Shown: piece after piece, positions 16,309-22,590 of the stretch
Layout of the letters: each line of letters starts with the position of its first letter
Position numbering within the stretch: position 1 is the first letter of the stretch
Translations under genes and position numbers: made by a program
Assembly: GCA_937968015.1 (NCBI GenBank)
Contig: CALBSO010000002.1
Location: 1 to 22,590, forward strand
Length of the DNA stretch: 22,590 nt
Origin: an uncultured Thermomicrobia bacterium
Lineage (GTDB): Bacteria; Chloroflexota; Chloroflexia; Thermomicrobiales; JALYUS01
Direction of reading: 5' to 3'
Notes under the pieces: model-generated
Told to the model about the DNA's origin: nothing
Database searches by the model: none
Seen by the model: the letters and a program-made list of their open reading frames with translations, nothing else

Positions 16309-16509
16309 TCATCCTCCCAGAGCCGCTTCTGTGCTCCCCGCCATAAGGGCGATCGAGCACGCCGAGCCTGGCGGGGTCAGCTGCACGACGCGAAAGTCGC
16401 CAGCGCGATGGTCAACGTCCAGATTGAAGCCAGCCTTCTCGGTGTAGAAAGCCTTGGCACGGTCCACGTCCGAGACGGGAACCACCACGAGTTCGAGTTT
16501 CCAATCCAC
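16309..16509 (-). pseudogene. Truncated VOC/glyoxalase-family gene
   Basis: This encodes MDWKLELVVVPVSDVDRAKAF followed by the YTEKAGFNLDVD and FRVVQLTPPGSACSIAL segments, the first beta-alpha-beta-beta module of a vicinal-oxygen-chelate protein (glyoxalase/bleomycin-resistance superfamily). Start GTG 16509 has GAGGTG upstream. After about 55 residues homology to the family pattern ends, then a short unrelated tail and a stop; the family is usually 120-140 residues, so the second module, with its metal ligands, is missing. The break is within about 50 bp of the detached parB tail, so both were cut by the same event. A short expressed peptide is possible but a functional enzyme is not. Confidence 0.75.
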
Positions 16510-16542
16510 GATGCACACCTCGTTAGGAGGGGGGTAAGCCCT

Positions 16543-16565
16543 TTCCGGTCACATCGGTGACGGAA
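16543..16565. promoter_or_regulatory. Imperfect dyad upstream of the VOC remnant
   Basis: TTCCGGTCAC (16543-16552) is mirrored by GTGACGGAA (16557-16565) with one bulged base, about 35 nt upstream of the VOC start. It could be an old operator. Between here and the amidase stop (16650) no gene is seen; AGAGG/CCTCT pairs near 16597-16618 may form a weak hairpin. Confidence 0.25.
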
Positions 16566-16649
16566 ATTGCCCCCAAGAAAACCGGCAAGACTCCGAGAGG
16601 AACGATCCCCTCTCCTCTGACGAAGTATGGGGCTCTCGGTGTTTCGTCG

Positions 16650-18020
16650 CTAGTATCCCGGCGGTCGTTGAAATTCGCCTGTCACTGTCCGTAGGGCCCT
16701 TGCAATCGCGAGCAGGCGCGATTCATCCCAGTGTCTCCCTATCATCTGTACCCCGATGGGTAGGCCCTCGTGATCTCGCGTATACGGCAGCACGACTGCC
16801 GGGTGGCCGGTGTAATTGAATACCGTCGTGTGGGCGCTCACCATCCAATACGCTACTTCCCGACCATCAACCTGCAATGGCGATCCCGCTTCGCAGTGCG
16901 GAAATGCGGTGGTCATGGACGGCGGGCACAGGAGCACGTCCCACTCGTGGAAGAACTGCTCCCACACAATCATGGAGCGGTCACGCCGGTGCAGCGCCTC
17001 CAAGTATTGGGCGAAGGTCGTCGGTGATTGATTCTCTTCCGGTTGGAATGCGCCAACCATCATCCCAATCAACGCGCCGGCGCTCGCTCCTTCCTGGTTG
17101 AAATCCAACTCCGGCAGCGTCGCTTCTTCGACGGCTGCGCCAAGGGAATGGAGCCGCTGCGCCAGTTCTTGTACGGCATCACGCACCGCCGCCGCGACCG
17201 GGAAGCCCGGAAAGGTCGGGGCGAAGGCGATTCGCAGACCATTCAGTGCCAGTTCCGGCACAGCGTCAACCGGCACCGGTGGTACGTCGGTATCGCGCCC
17301 ATCCGGCCCCGCGATGATCGCGTACAGCAGTGCCAGATCCTCGACGGTGCGTGCCATCGGCCCGATACAGGACATGATGCGGACGCTTCGCGGCGGTGGG
17401 AGACCGGGGATCAGTCCGTCCAACGAGACGCGATGTTCGGTCGGCTTCAGACCGAACAGGCCGCAGAAATGCGCCGGGATGCGGATCGAACCGGACAGGT
17501 CGGTACCGATCTCGAACGGTGTCATCCCAGACGCCGCCGCCGCTGCCGCGCCGCCGCTGGAACCGCCCGGTGTGCGAGCAATATCCCAGGGGTTATTGGT
17601 GCGGCCGAAGATGGGATTATTGGATTGTGCGGGGTCGCCCAGCATCGCGGCAACGTTGGTTTTGCCGAAGAGGATGCCGCCCGCCGCCTTCAGGCGGGCG
17701 GCAACCGTGCTATCTTCATGAGGCACATGATCCAGCGGTGGAAACCCGGTAGTGGTGCGCACACCCGCCGTGGCGTGGGCATCTTTCAGCGTGAAGGGTA
17801 CGCCATGCAGCGGCCCCCACACCTCACCGCGAGCGAGTGCTTCATCCGCTTCTCGCGCCCGTTCATGTGCCCGCTCGGTGTCCATGGTGATAATGGCATT
17901 CAGGGCAGGATTGTGCTTGTCAATCTGCGCCAAATGCGCTTCCAGCACTTCCATTGCGGAAACGTAGCCCGCCCGGATGGCGGCTGCCAACTGCGTCGTA
18001 CTGGAGAAAACAATGTCCAT
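16650..18020 (-). CDS. Amidase-signature-family hydrolase
   Basis: Amide hydrolase using the Ser-cisSer-Lys triad. The 456-aa protein shows K79 in PFTLKDAHA, cis-Ser S154 in PGGSSGGAAAA, and nucleophile S178 in TDLSGSIRIPAHFCG, with family-normal spacing. The position before the nucleophile reads DLSGS where DxGGS is usual. The C-terminal part has NYTGHPAVVLPYTRDHEGLPIG and VQMIGRHWDE, typical of amidases; it is not part of a gatCAB set and no GatB/GatC partners are near. The start ATG 18020 (MDIVFSSTTQL) has GAGGAG upstream; a longer frame to 18209 lacks amidase similarity. The substrate is unknown; it lies within the accessory stretch bounded by parB tails. Confidence 0.92.
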   Translation of the reverse strand: MDIVFSSTTQLAAAIRAGYVSAMEVLEAHLAQIDKHNPALNAIITMDTERAHERAREADEALARGEVWGPLHGVPFTLKDAHATAGVRTTTGFPPLDHVPHEDSTVAARLKAAGGILFGKTNVAAMLGDPAQSNNPIFGRTNNPWDIARTPGGSSGGAAAAAASGMTPFEIGTDLSGSIRIPAHFCGLFGLKPTEHRVSLDGLIPGLPPPRSVRIMSCIGPMARTVEDLALLYAIIAGPDGRDTDVPPVPVDAVPELALNGLRIAFAPTFPGFPVAAAVRDAVQELAQRLHSLGAAVEEATLPELDFNQEGASAGALIGMMVGAFQPEENQSPTTFAQYLEALHRRDRSMIVWEQFFHEWDVLLCPPSMTTAFPHCEAGSPLQVDGREVAYWMVSAHTTVFNYTGHPAVVLPYTRDHEGLPIGVQMIGRHWDESRLLAIARALRTVTGEFQRPPGY

Positions 18021-18260
18021 TGCGGTCGCTCCTCGCCTTCCTATCGCCTCGCCCCACAACGCGAACATCGCCCGTGCGCCGGATACAAGGTGTCCGAGGA
18101 TCGGGTCACATACCAAGCACGATGTGTCGTCCCCTCTGGGGTCGTACCGGCGAGCGGGTGGTCCGATGGTAGAAAATCGCTTAGCAGTGTGCAAACACCT
18201 GTTGGGCACGTGAGCAACGTGGAAGCGGAAAATCGTCAGACTCTGTCTTGTCGGTCCCTA

Positions 18261-19049
18261 TCATCTGAGCACGAGCCCGCACGTCACGTTCGCCATTGTT
18301 CCGGTCATGCCCGCCGCTCGGTCGGACGCGAGGAACGTCGCCACCTCGGCGACGTCGGCCAGCCTGGGGGTGCGGCGCAACGCGGCCATCCCCGCGATCA
18401 TCTCCTCCGCGGTCCGCGGCTCTGGCGCGTTCTTGCCTCCGACCGCGGTGAGCTTCTCCTTGGACAGCGTCTCGGCGACGCCCGCCGTCCAGATGCCGCA
18501 GACGCGGACGCCGTGCGGTCCCACCTCGGCCGCCAGGTACCGCATGAACGCCTCCGTCGCCGCGTCGGCCGGTCCGGTGCTGCCCATGCCGGGCATCGCC
18601 CCAGCGCCCGACGCGCTGTTCAGGTGGAGGATCACGCCGGACCCCTGCGCGATCATGCGCCGCCCCGCGGCGCGGGTGGTGAGGAAGTTGCTGCGGAGGC
18701 CGTTGACCACGGCGCGTAGGAGATCATCCGTTGTCATCTCGACCAGCGGCGTGCCCTGGACGTCCCCGCGACTAATGAGGTTGAAAGAGACGTCAACGCT
18801 GCCTGCTTTCGAGATCACGTCCTGGACGTGATCGTCCACGGCCTGCTCGTCCAGGGCGTCGAGCACGGCCACCTCCGCCGACCCGCCGGCGGACGTGATG
18901 TCCCTCGCCACCGCGTCGAGCTTCTCCCGCGTGCGTCCCACGAGGAAGACCTTCGCTCCTTCGCGGGCGAAGGTCCGAGCCACGCCGCCCCCGATCCCAC
19001 CGCCACCGCCGTAGATGATCGCGGTCTTGCCCTCCAGAAGCTCCATCAT
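18261..19049 (-). CDS. SDR-family protein lacking the YxxxK catalytic motif
   Basis: Rossmann-fold protein of the short-chain dehydrogenase/reductase superfamily, 262 aa. The cofactor motif is IIYGGGGGIGGGVA (11-24) in place of TGxxxGIG, followed by FLVGRTREKL (a G-R pair suggesting NADP preference), and an LDALDEQAV segment. The active-site Ser is likely S145 (LNSASG), but where YxxxK should lie, 13 residues on, the sequence is TGPAD (T158, D162), so both catalytic Tyr and Lys appear to be absent. C-terminal GVRVCGIWTAG, RLADVAEVATFLASDRAAGMTG and a last strand are normal. Start ATG 19049 has AAAGGAG upstream; a second ATG follows at once. It may be a non-canonical enzyme or a binding protein. 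Confidence 0.88.
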   Translation of the reverse strand: MMELLEGKTAIIYGGGGGIGGGVARTFAREGAKVFLVGRTREKLDAVARDITSAGGSAEVAVLDALDEQAVDDHVQDVISKAGSVDVSFNLISRGDVQGTPLVEMTTDDLLRAVVNGLRSNFLTTRAAGRRMIAQGSGVILHLNSASGAGAMPGMGSTGPADAATEAFMRYLAAEVGPHGVRVCGIWTAGVAETLSKEKLTAVGGKNAPEPRTAEEMIAGMAALRRTPRLADVAEVATFLASDRAAGMTGTMANVTCGLVLR

Positions 19050-19248
19050 GTCCGTCTCCTTTGCTTCGTGGTCGCCGATGTTCTACGCGGTGTAACGCCG
19101 ACTCCCGCGGAAACTCATCGGTGGTGCGATGAGGAGGCCCAGACGGGCGTGGCCGCTGTCAGATCCCTCGCCCCCGCCTCGTGGACCGTGCGCCGCCTAC
19201 CGCTCTCTACTCCAACACGAAGAGCCCCTATGCCGCGACAGGGATGCC

Positions 19249-19547
19249 CTACACCCCGCTCAATTCCGAAGCGCCATAGAACTTCCGCGTCAAGGTTACG
19301 ACTGGCCCGTAGCCGTTTGGTGTCTGGCTCTGCCGCGAGAAATCGCCCTTCACTTGGGCAACGCACACGAGCATGTCGCCGGGGAAATACAGGGGGTCCC
19401 ACCGAACAGTTGATTTGCCTGGGCTACCGTCTGGGGAGAATGGGCGAATCCGATGAGTACGAGACAGACAGCGCCGACCACAGCGAGGAGGATGAGTTCA
19501 CCAATGAAAGGGAAATAGTGACGGTGCGTCACCTCTCCATCTCCTCT
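19249..19547 (-). pseudogene. Decayed small membrane/secreted protein gene
   Basis: A frame starting at a GTG near 19532 with GAGGAG upstream (inside a longer frame from 19559) encodes an N-terminal membrane segment (GELILLAVVGAVCLVLIGFA) then HSPQTVAQANQLFGG and stops at 19350. In the -1/+1 neighbour frame, starting around 19400 next to the run GGGACCCCC, the sequence reads LYFPGDMLVCVAQVKGDFSR and QSQTPNGYGPVVTLTRKFYG before TAG at 19249, and the same frame continues with further stops. The two parts look like one protein split by a frameshift. I do not recognise the family. A sequencing error in the homopolymer is possible. Confidence 0.45.
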
Positions 19548-19593
19548 GCTCATGGGCACGAAAGCATACTATGATCTTCTTAATCCCGAACGC

Positions 19594-20451
19594 TCACCGC
19601 GTCAGGCGGCCGACGATGGCGTTCAGGCCGTCATCATCGGTGACGTGCAGGGTGAGTTGGTAGCCGCGGCGTATCTTCCTGACCTGCACGCGGGAGACTT
19701 GCGCGCCGAGGGCGGAGCCGATGCGGCCCTGCACCGTCTCAATTTCCGGCGGGGCAGGGGCGGGTGCCGATTCTATCGGGCGCTCGTCCCAGGTGCGGAC
19801 GAGCGCTTCCGTCTGCCGGACATTGAACGCCCGTTCGGTGACGATACCGAGCGCGGCGACTTGCTGTGTCTGGTCGGTCAGGCCGAGCAGGGCGCGGGCG
19901 TGGCCCTCGGAGATTTTCCCCGCCGCCAGGGCTTCCTGCACGGCGGGCGCGGCGCCGAGCAGGCGGATGCCATTCGCGACGGTCGTGCGATTCTTGCCAA
20001 CGCGCCGGGCGACCTGTTCCTGTGTCATGCCGAACTCGGAGACGAGCGTGCGATAGGCGAACGCCTCCTCCAGGGGGTTGAGGTCGGCCCGCTGGATATT
20101 CTCGACGAGGGCGAGTTCGAGCATTTGCTGCGGCGTGGCATCCTTGACGACGACGGGCACCTGCCGCAGCCCGGCGCGGCGGGCCGCCTGCCAGCGCCGC
20201 TCCCCGGCGATGATCCGGTAGGGCGTGCGATCCGTCGCCTCGGCGCGGGCGACGAGCAGCGGCTGGATGATGCCGTGCTCGGCGATCGAGGCGGCGAGGG
20301 AGGCGATTTCGTCTTCCAAAAAGGTTGTGCGCGGCTGGTACGGGTTCGGCGCGATCGCGTCAATATCCACCTCGATGCCACCACCACCGAGCGCGCCCTC
20401 CGGCATCAATGCCCCGAGGCCGCGGCCCAATCCCCCCCGTTTTGCGCCCAT
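19594..20451 (-). CDS. parB: Chromosome-partitioning protein ParB (Spo0J-like)
   Basis: CTP-dependent DNA clamp that binds parS sites near the origin and works with ParA and SMC in chromosome segregation. The 285-aa protein has the N-terminal ParB motif region IAPNPYQPRTTF (33-44), the CTP-binding boxes (IIQPLLVA, GERRWQAARRAGL at 83-95, and LVENIQRADLNPLEEA), the KorB-type helix-turn-helix (TQEQVARRVGKNRTTVANGIRLL, 143-165) and a C-terminal dimerisation domain (QVRKIRRGYQLTLHV). Start ATG 20451 (MGAKRGGLGRGLGAL, the usual ParB N-terminus) has GAGGGGG upstream. ParA is not adjacent; a divergent membrane-protein gene lies upstream. Its last 72 nt are duplicated at 16212-16283. Confidence 0.95.
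   Translation of the reverse strand: MGAKRGGLGRGLGALMPEGALGGGGIEVDIDAIAPNPYQPRTTFLEDEIASLAASIAEHGIIQPLLVARAEATDRTPYRIIAGERRWQAARRAGLRQVPVVVKDATPQQMLELALVENIQRADLNPLEEAFAYRTLVSEFGMTQEQVARRVGKNRTTVANGIRLLGAAPAVQEALAAGKISEGHARALLGLTDQTQQVAALGIVTERAFNVRQTEALVRTWDERPIESAPAPAPPEIETVQGRIGSALGAQVSRVQVRKIRRGYQLTLHVTDDDGLNAIVGRLTR
19597..19668 (-). repeat. 72-bp direct repeat unit, parB copy (partner 16212-16283)
   Basis: This 72-nt block at the 3' end of parB recurs in the same orientation at 16212-16283 with 4 mismatches. The two copies flank about 3.3 kb holding the VOC remnant, amidase, SDR and decayed membrane gene. Confidence 0.9.
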
Positions 20452-20534
20452 CCCTCGCCCCCTCGTGCTGTGTGTCCGTTCACCCCATTGACAAGCGGCA
20501 AGTCTACCACACCGCCGGGCCGGGCAACCGCATC

Positions 20535-20543
20535 TGGTACACT
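20535..20543 (+). promoter_or_regulatory. Possible extended -10 for the terminal membrane protein gene
   Basis: TGGTACACT fits an extended -10 (TGnTAnAcT). No good -35 is visible 17 nt upstream. It would place the transcription start near 20550, just before the candidate start codons. Confidence 0.25.
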
Positions 20544-20588
20544 GGGCTTGCTTCATTGGGAGGGATGGGAAGGACAAAGGGGAGCAGC

Positions 20589-22544
20589 GTGGGTTTGCCG
20601 ACGGAGGGAGTGCGACCAGGCGAAACAGCGGCGGTCGCGCTGTCGGCGAGCCTGCGGACAATGAGCGGGCGGGTCGGCAATCACATCAGTGTACTCTCCT
20701 GGTGGTGGCACGTCGTGGCGGTCGCGGTGATCGCGGCGGCGGTGATCGGTGCGGCCTACCAGACGCATCCCGCATACGACATCGCGATTGGTCAACGCGT
20801 GCAGGATGACCCGCTCGTGCACGATTTCAACGGGGCGGAGCGGCAACCGGCGTCGGCGGGAAACCGCGCGTATCGCTGGACGCGCGGCGAGAGCAGCGTG
20901 GTCCTCCCCGGCATCGGCAGAAACGCGACGGTCGTCACCCTGACGATGGCGGGCGGCGCGAACCCGAACCCGGATGTCGTCATTCTCGCCAATCACGGTG
21001 AGATCGCCCATCTCCGCCTCACCTCGGACTTCGCGGACTACCCGATCGCGATTCCCAAGCCGTATCTCACGACGGGCAACCTCACACTCGCGCTCCGGAC
21101 GATGCCATTCCGTACGCCGGGCGACCGTCGTGAACTCGGCGTGCTCGTCAGCCGCGTGCAGATCCACCCGGCCGGTGGCTTTGCCCTGCCACCCGCCCGC
21201 ACGGCGCTCGCCCTCTGGGGCGTGGTGATGGTGGTCATGGTCGCGCTGCTCGTCGTCGGGCTGCGCGGGTGGGAAGCGGCGGCGATGGCGCTGCTCGTCG
21301 TCGTTGGCTTCGCGCTGCTGCTCGCGCGTGACCGGCTCTTTATTGCGCTCGGTGCGGGGCCGTGGCTGCGAGTCGCGGGCGGGACGCTGCTCCTGGCGGT
21401 CGCGCTCCGGTTGGCGATGCCGCCTATCATGCGACGGCTCGGTATCGCGGGTGGCGTCAGGGAGGCGCGCTGGCTGCTCGCGGCGGTCGTCGGTATCTTC
21501 GCCGCGCGGCTTGGCGGGCTGTATCATCCGGCGATGATCGTCAGCGATCTCGTTTTTCATGTTCATCGCTTCGAGGATGTGGTCGTTCGGCACATCTGGT
21601 ATCAGGAGATTCCCGCGCTCTACGACAAGAACCGCCCTGTGCCCTATCCGCCCGGCGCATACCTGCTCTTCGCGCCCTTCGCGCCGATTGTCCGCAACCG
21701 CGCCGATCTCTTGACCGTCGGGACGCAACTACTCGATGCGTCGCGCATCTTCGCCATCGGGCTTGTCGTCTGGAAGGCGACGCGGGATCGGGTCGCGGCG
21801 GCATGCGCGACGCTCATTGCGGGGATCGTGCCGCTCGCCTTCATCATTTTCTCGTGGGGAAATCTGACGAACGCGGTCGGTGAATGGGCGTTGACGCTCC
21901 TCTTCGCGATGCTCGCACTCGGCGCGGAGCGGATGCGGACGCCGTGGTTGGCAGTCGGTTTCGTCGCCGTTGTCCTGCTGGCGCTCCTGTCGCACATTGG
22001 TGTCGCGGTGACGACCGTCGCGTTGTTGGTCGTCATATTCGGTCTCTGGTTCTGCGTCCTGCTCCGAGAACGGCGCACGCCCTGGCGGGATCGGGATTAT
22101 CTCGTGGCGCTCGCGCTTGCCTGCGTCGCGGGCGCGCTCTCCTTCGCCCTCTTCTACCGTATCCCACTCACGACCGCACACGCCGCAACGAATGACCCGG
22201 CGCTGGACAACGCACCGGCCGCCCCGACGGATGGCATGTTCGAGATCGGCGGGCCTCGCCCCGATCCTTCCATCGGCCTCACCGATCACCATACCAACGA
22301 TCCACTGGTCGCGGTTATTGGACAACTAGGGATAGAGGGATACGCTTTCTATCGCGTTTGGCCGCTCCTGCTCGCGCCACTGGGGTACTGGCTGTTGTGG
22401 CGGATTGACCTACCCCCTACTCCCCTCCCTAATGGGAAGGGGGACGGGAGGGTAGGTAAACGCCTCTGTCTCGTCTGCCTCGTCTGGTTCGGCGTCTCGT
22501 TGCTCTTCCTCATCGTCGGGGTGCTGGCGGGGCGGTATGTGCGG
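20589..22544 (+). CDS. Large multi-pass membrane protein, GT-C-like (partial, 3' end missing)
   Basis: An open frame runs without a stop from the divergent parB region to the contig end; true sequence ends at 22544, where adapter begins. Start choices: GTG 20589 (AAAGGGGAG at good spacing, used here), ATG 20565 (Shine-Dalgarno too close) or ATG 20661. After an N-terminal membrane helix (HVVAVAVIAAAVIGAAY), an extracytoplasmic beta-rich domain of about 140 residues is followed by many hydrophobic helices. The segment HPAMIVSDLVFHVHRFE with PYPPGAYLLFAPF resembles GT-C mannosyltransferase-like membrane proteins, where the early acidic loop residue is catalytic; here VSD is a candidate. Residues about 607-623 (LPPTPLPNGKGDGRVGK) come from a palindromic element. 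Function, beyond probable lipid-linked sugar transfer, is unknown. Confidence 0.7.
22409..22456. repeat. Imperfect palindromic element 3 within a coding frame
   Basis: CCTACCCCCTACTCCCCTCCC (about 22409-22429) faces GGGAAGGGGGACGGGAGGGTAGG (to 22456). It is 48 nt, a multiple of three, and keeps the frame, encoding PTPLPNGKGDGR in the membrane protein, like elements 1 and 2. Confidence 0.65.
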
Positions 22545-22590
22545 CTGTCTCTTATACACATCTCCGAGCCCACGAGACAGGCAGAAATCT
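22545..22590. other. Illumina Nextera adapter and i7 index (artefact)
   Basis: The mosaic end CTGTCTCTTATACACATCT (22545-22563), the Nextera read-2 adapter part CCGAGCCCACGAGAC (22564-22578), an 8-nt index AGGCAGAA (22579-22586) and ATCT (22587-22590), the start of the P7 segment, follow each other exactly as in a Nextera library molecule. This is not genomic DNA. Confidence 0.99.

Noticed and set aside
16209..18020. Integrase or transposase for the parB-bounded segment
   Set aside because: All frames in 16209-19593 were considered; none shows tyrosine or serine recombinase or DDE motifs, so no mobile-element call was made.
18021..18260. Promoter or small gene between SDR and amidase
   Set aside because: Only weak boxes (TTGCAC, 17 nt, TACCAT on the minus strand near 18200-18170) and no frame with an RBS; not enough for a call.
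19552..20664. 370-codon plus-strand frame across parB
   Set aside because: Antisense shadow of parB with no recognisable motifs.
22349..22573. Minus-strand frame beginning MGSEMCIRDS
   Set aside because: Its start lies in the Nextera adapter; a known contamination peptide.

Overview
This window looks like bacterial chromosomal DNA of high G+C content. Start codons are ATG, GTG and TTG with clear Shine-Dalgarno sequences. Gene content (a T-box-controlled type-2-like IleRS, an rplI-dnaB-helicase loader-cdaA-ybbR run, NDH-2, a Mrp ATPase) together with dispersed palindromic elements of the 'SPLxxGEG' kind suggests a Chloroflexota member, perhaps close to Thermomicrobia. That placement is inference; no rRNA or other taxonomic marker is present. 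The last 46 bases are Illumina Nextera adapter plus index, so this is the unpolished end of an assembled contig.

Layout. (1) 54-3214, minus strand: an MFS exporter, a Mrp/NBP35 P-loop ATPase (ATGA overlap) and a GT2 glycosyltransferase. (2) 3434-4645, plus: a fold-type I PLP aminotransferase, divergent from the MFS gene. (3) 4768-8409, plus: promoter, a well-resolved isoleucine T-box riboswitch and ileS, whose signature motif reads GTHH instead of HIGH. (4) 8450-13734, minus: rplI, dnaB, a DnaI/DnaC-like ATPase, cdaA (c-di-AMP synthase) and ybbR; the two gaps around dnaB hold inverted repeats built from 7-nt tandem units. (5) 14103-15422, plus: type II NADH dehydrogenase. (6) 15488-16152, plus: an AbrB/MazE antitoxin and RelE-like toxin pair with its own promoter and operator-like dyad. 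(7) 16209-19593: an accessory stretch with a truncated VOC gene, an amidase, an SDR lacking the YxxxK motif and a decayed membrane gene. It is bounded by two direct copies (68/72 identical) of the parB 3' end. (8) 19594-20451, minus: parB. (9) from about 20589 to the contig end, plus: a large multi-pass membrane protein, cut by the contig end.

How the genes work together. Regions 3 and 4 are core translation, replication and second-messenger functions: isoleucyl-tRNA supply sensed by the T-box, replicative helicase with its probable loader, and CdaA with its usual partner YbbR. Region 7 has the form of DNA added at or recombined into the 3' end of parB, with the displaced parB tail left 3.4 kb away. 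The most notable signals are the GTHH IleRS under T-box control, the parB-tail duplication, the palindromic elements lying in coding sequence and in the riboswitch linker, and the heptad inverted repeats.
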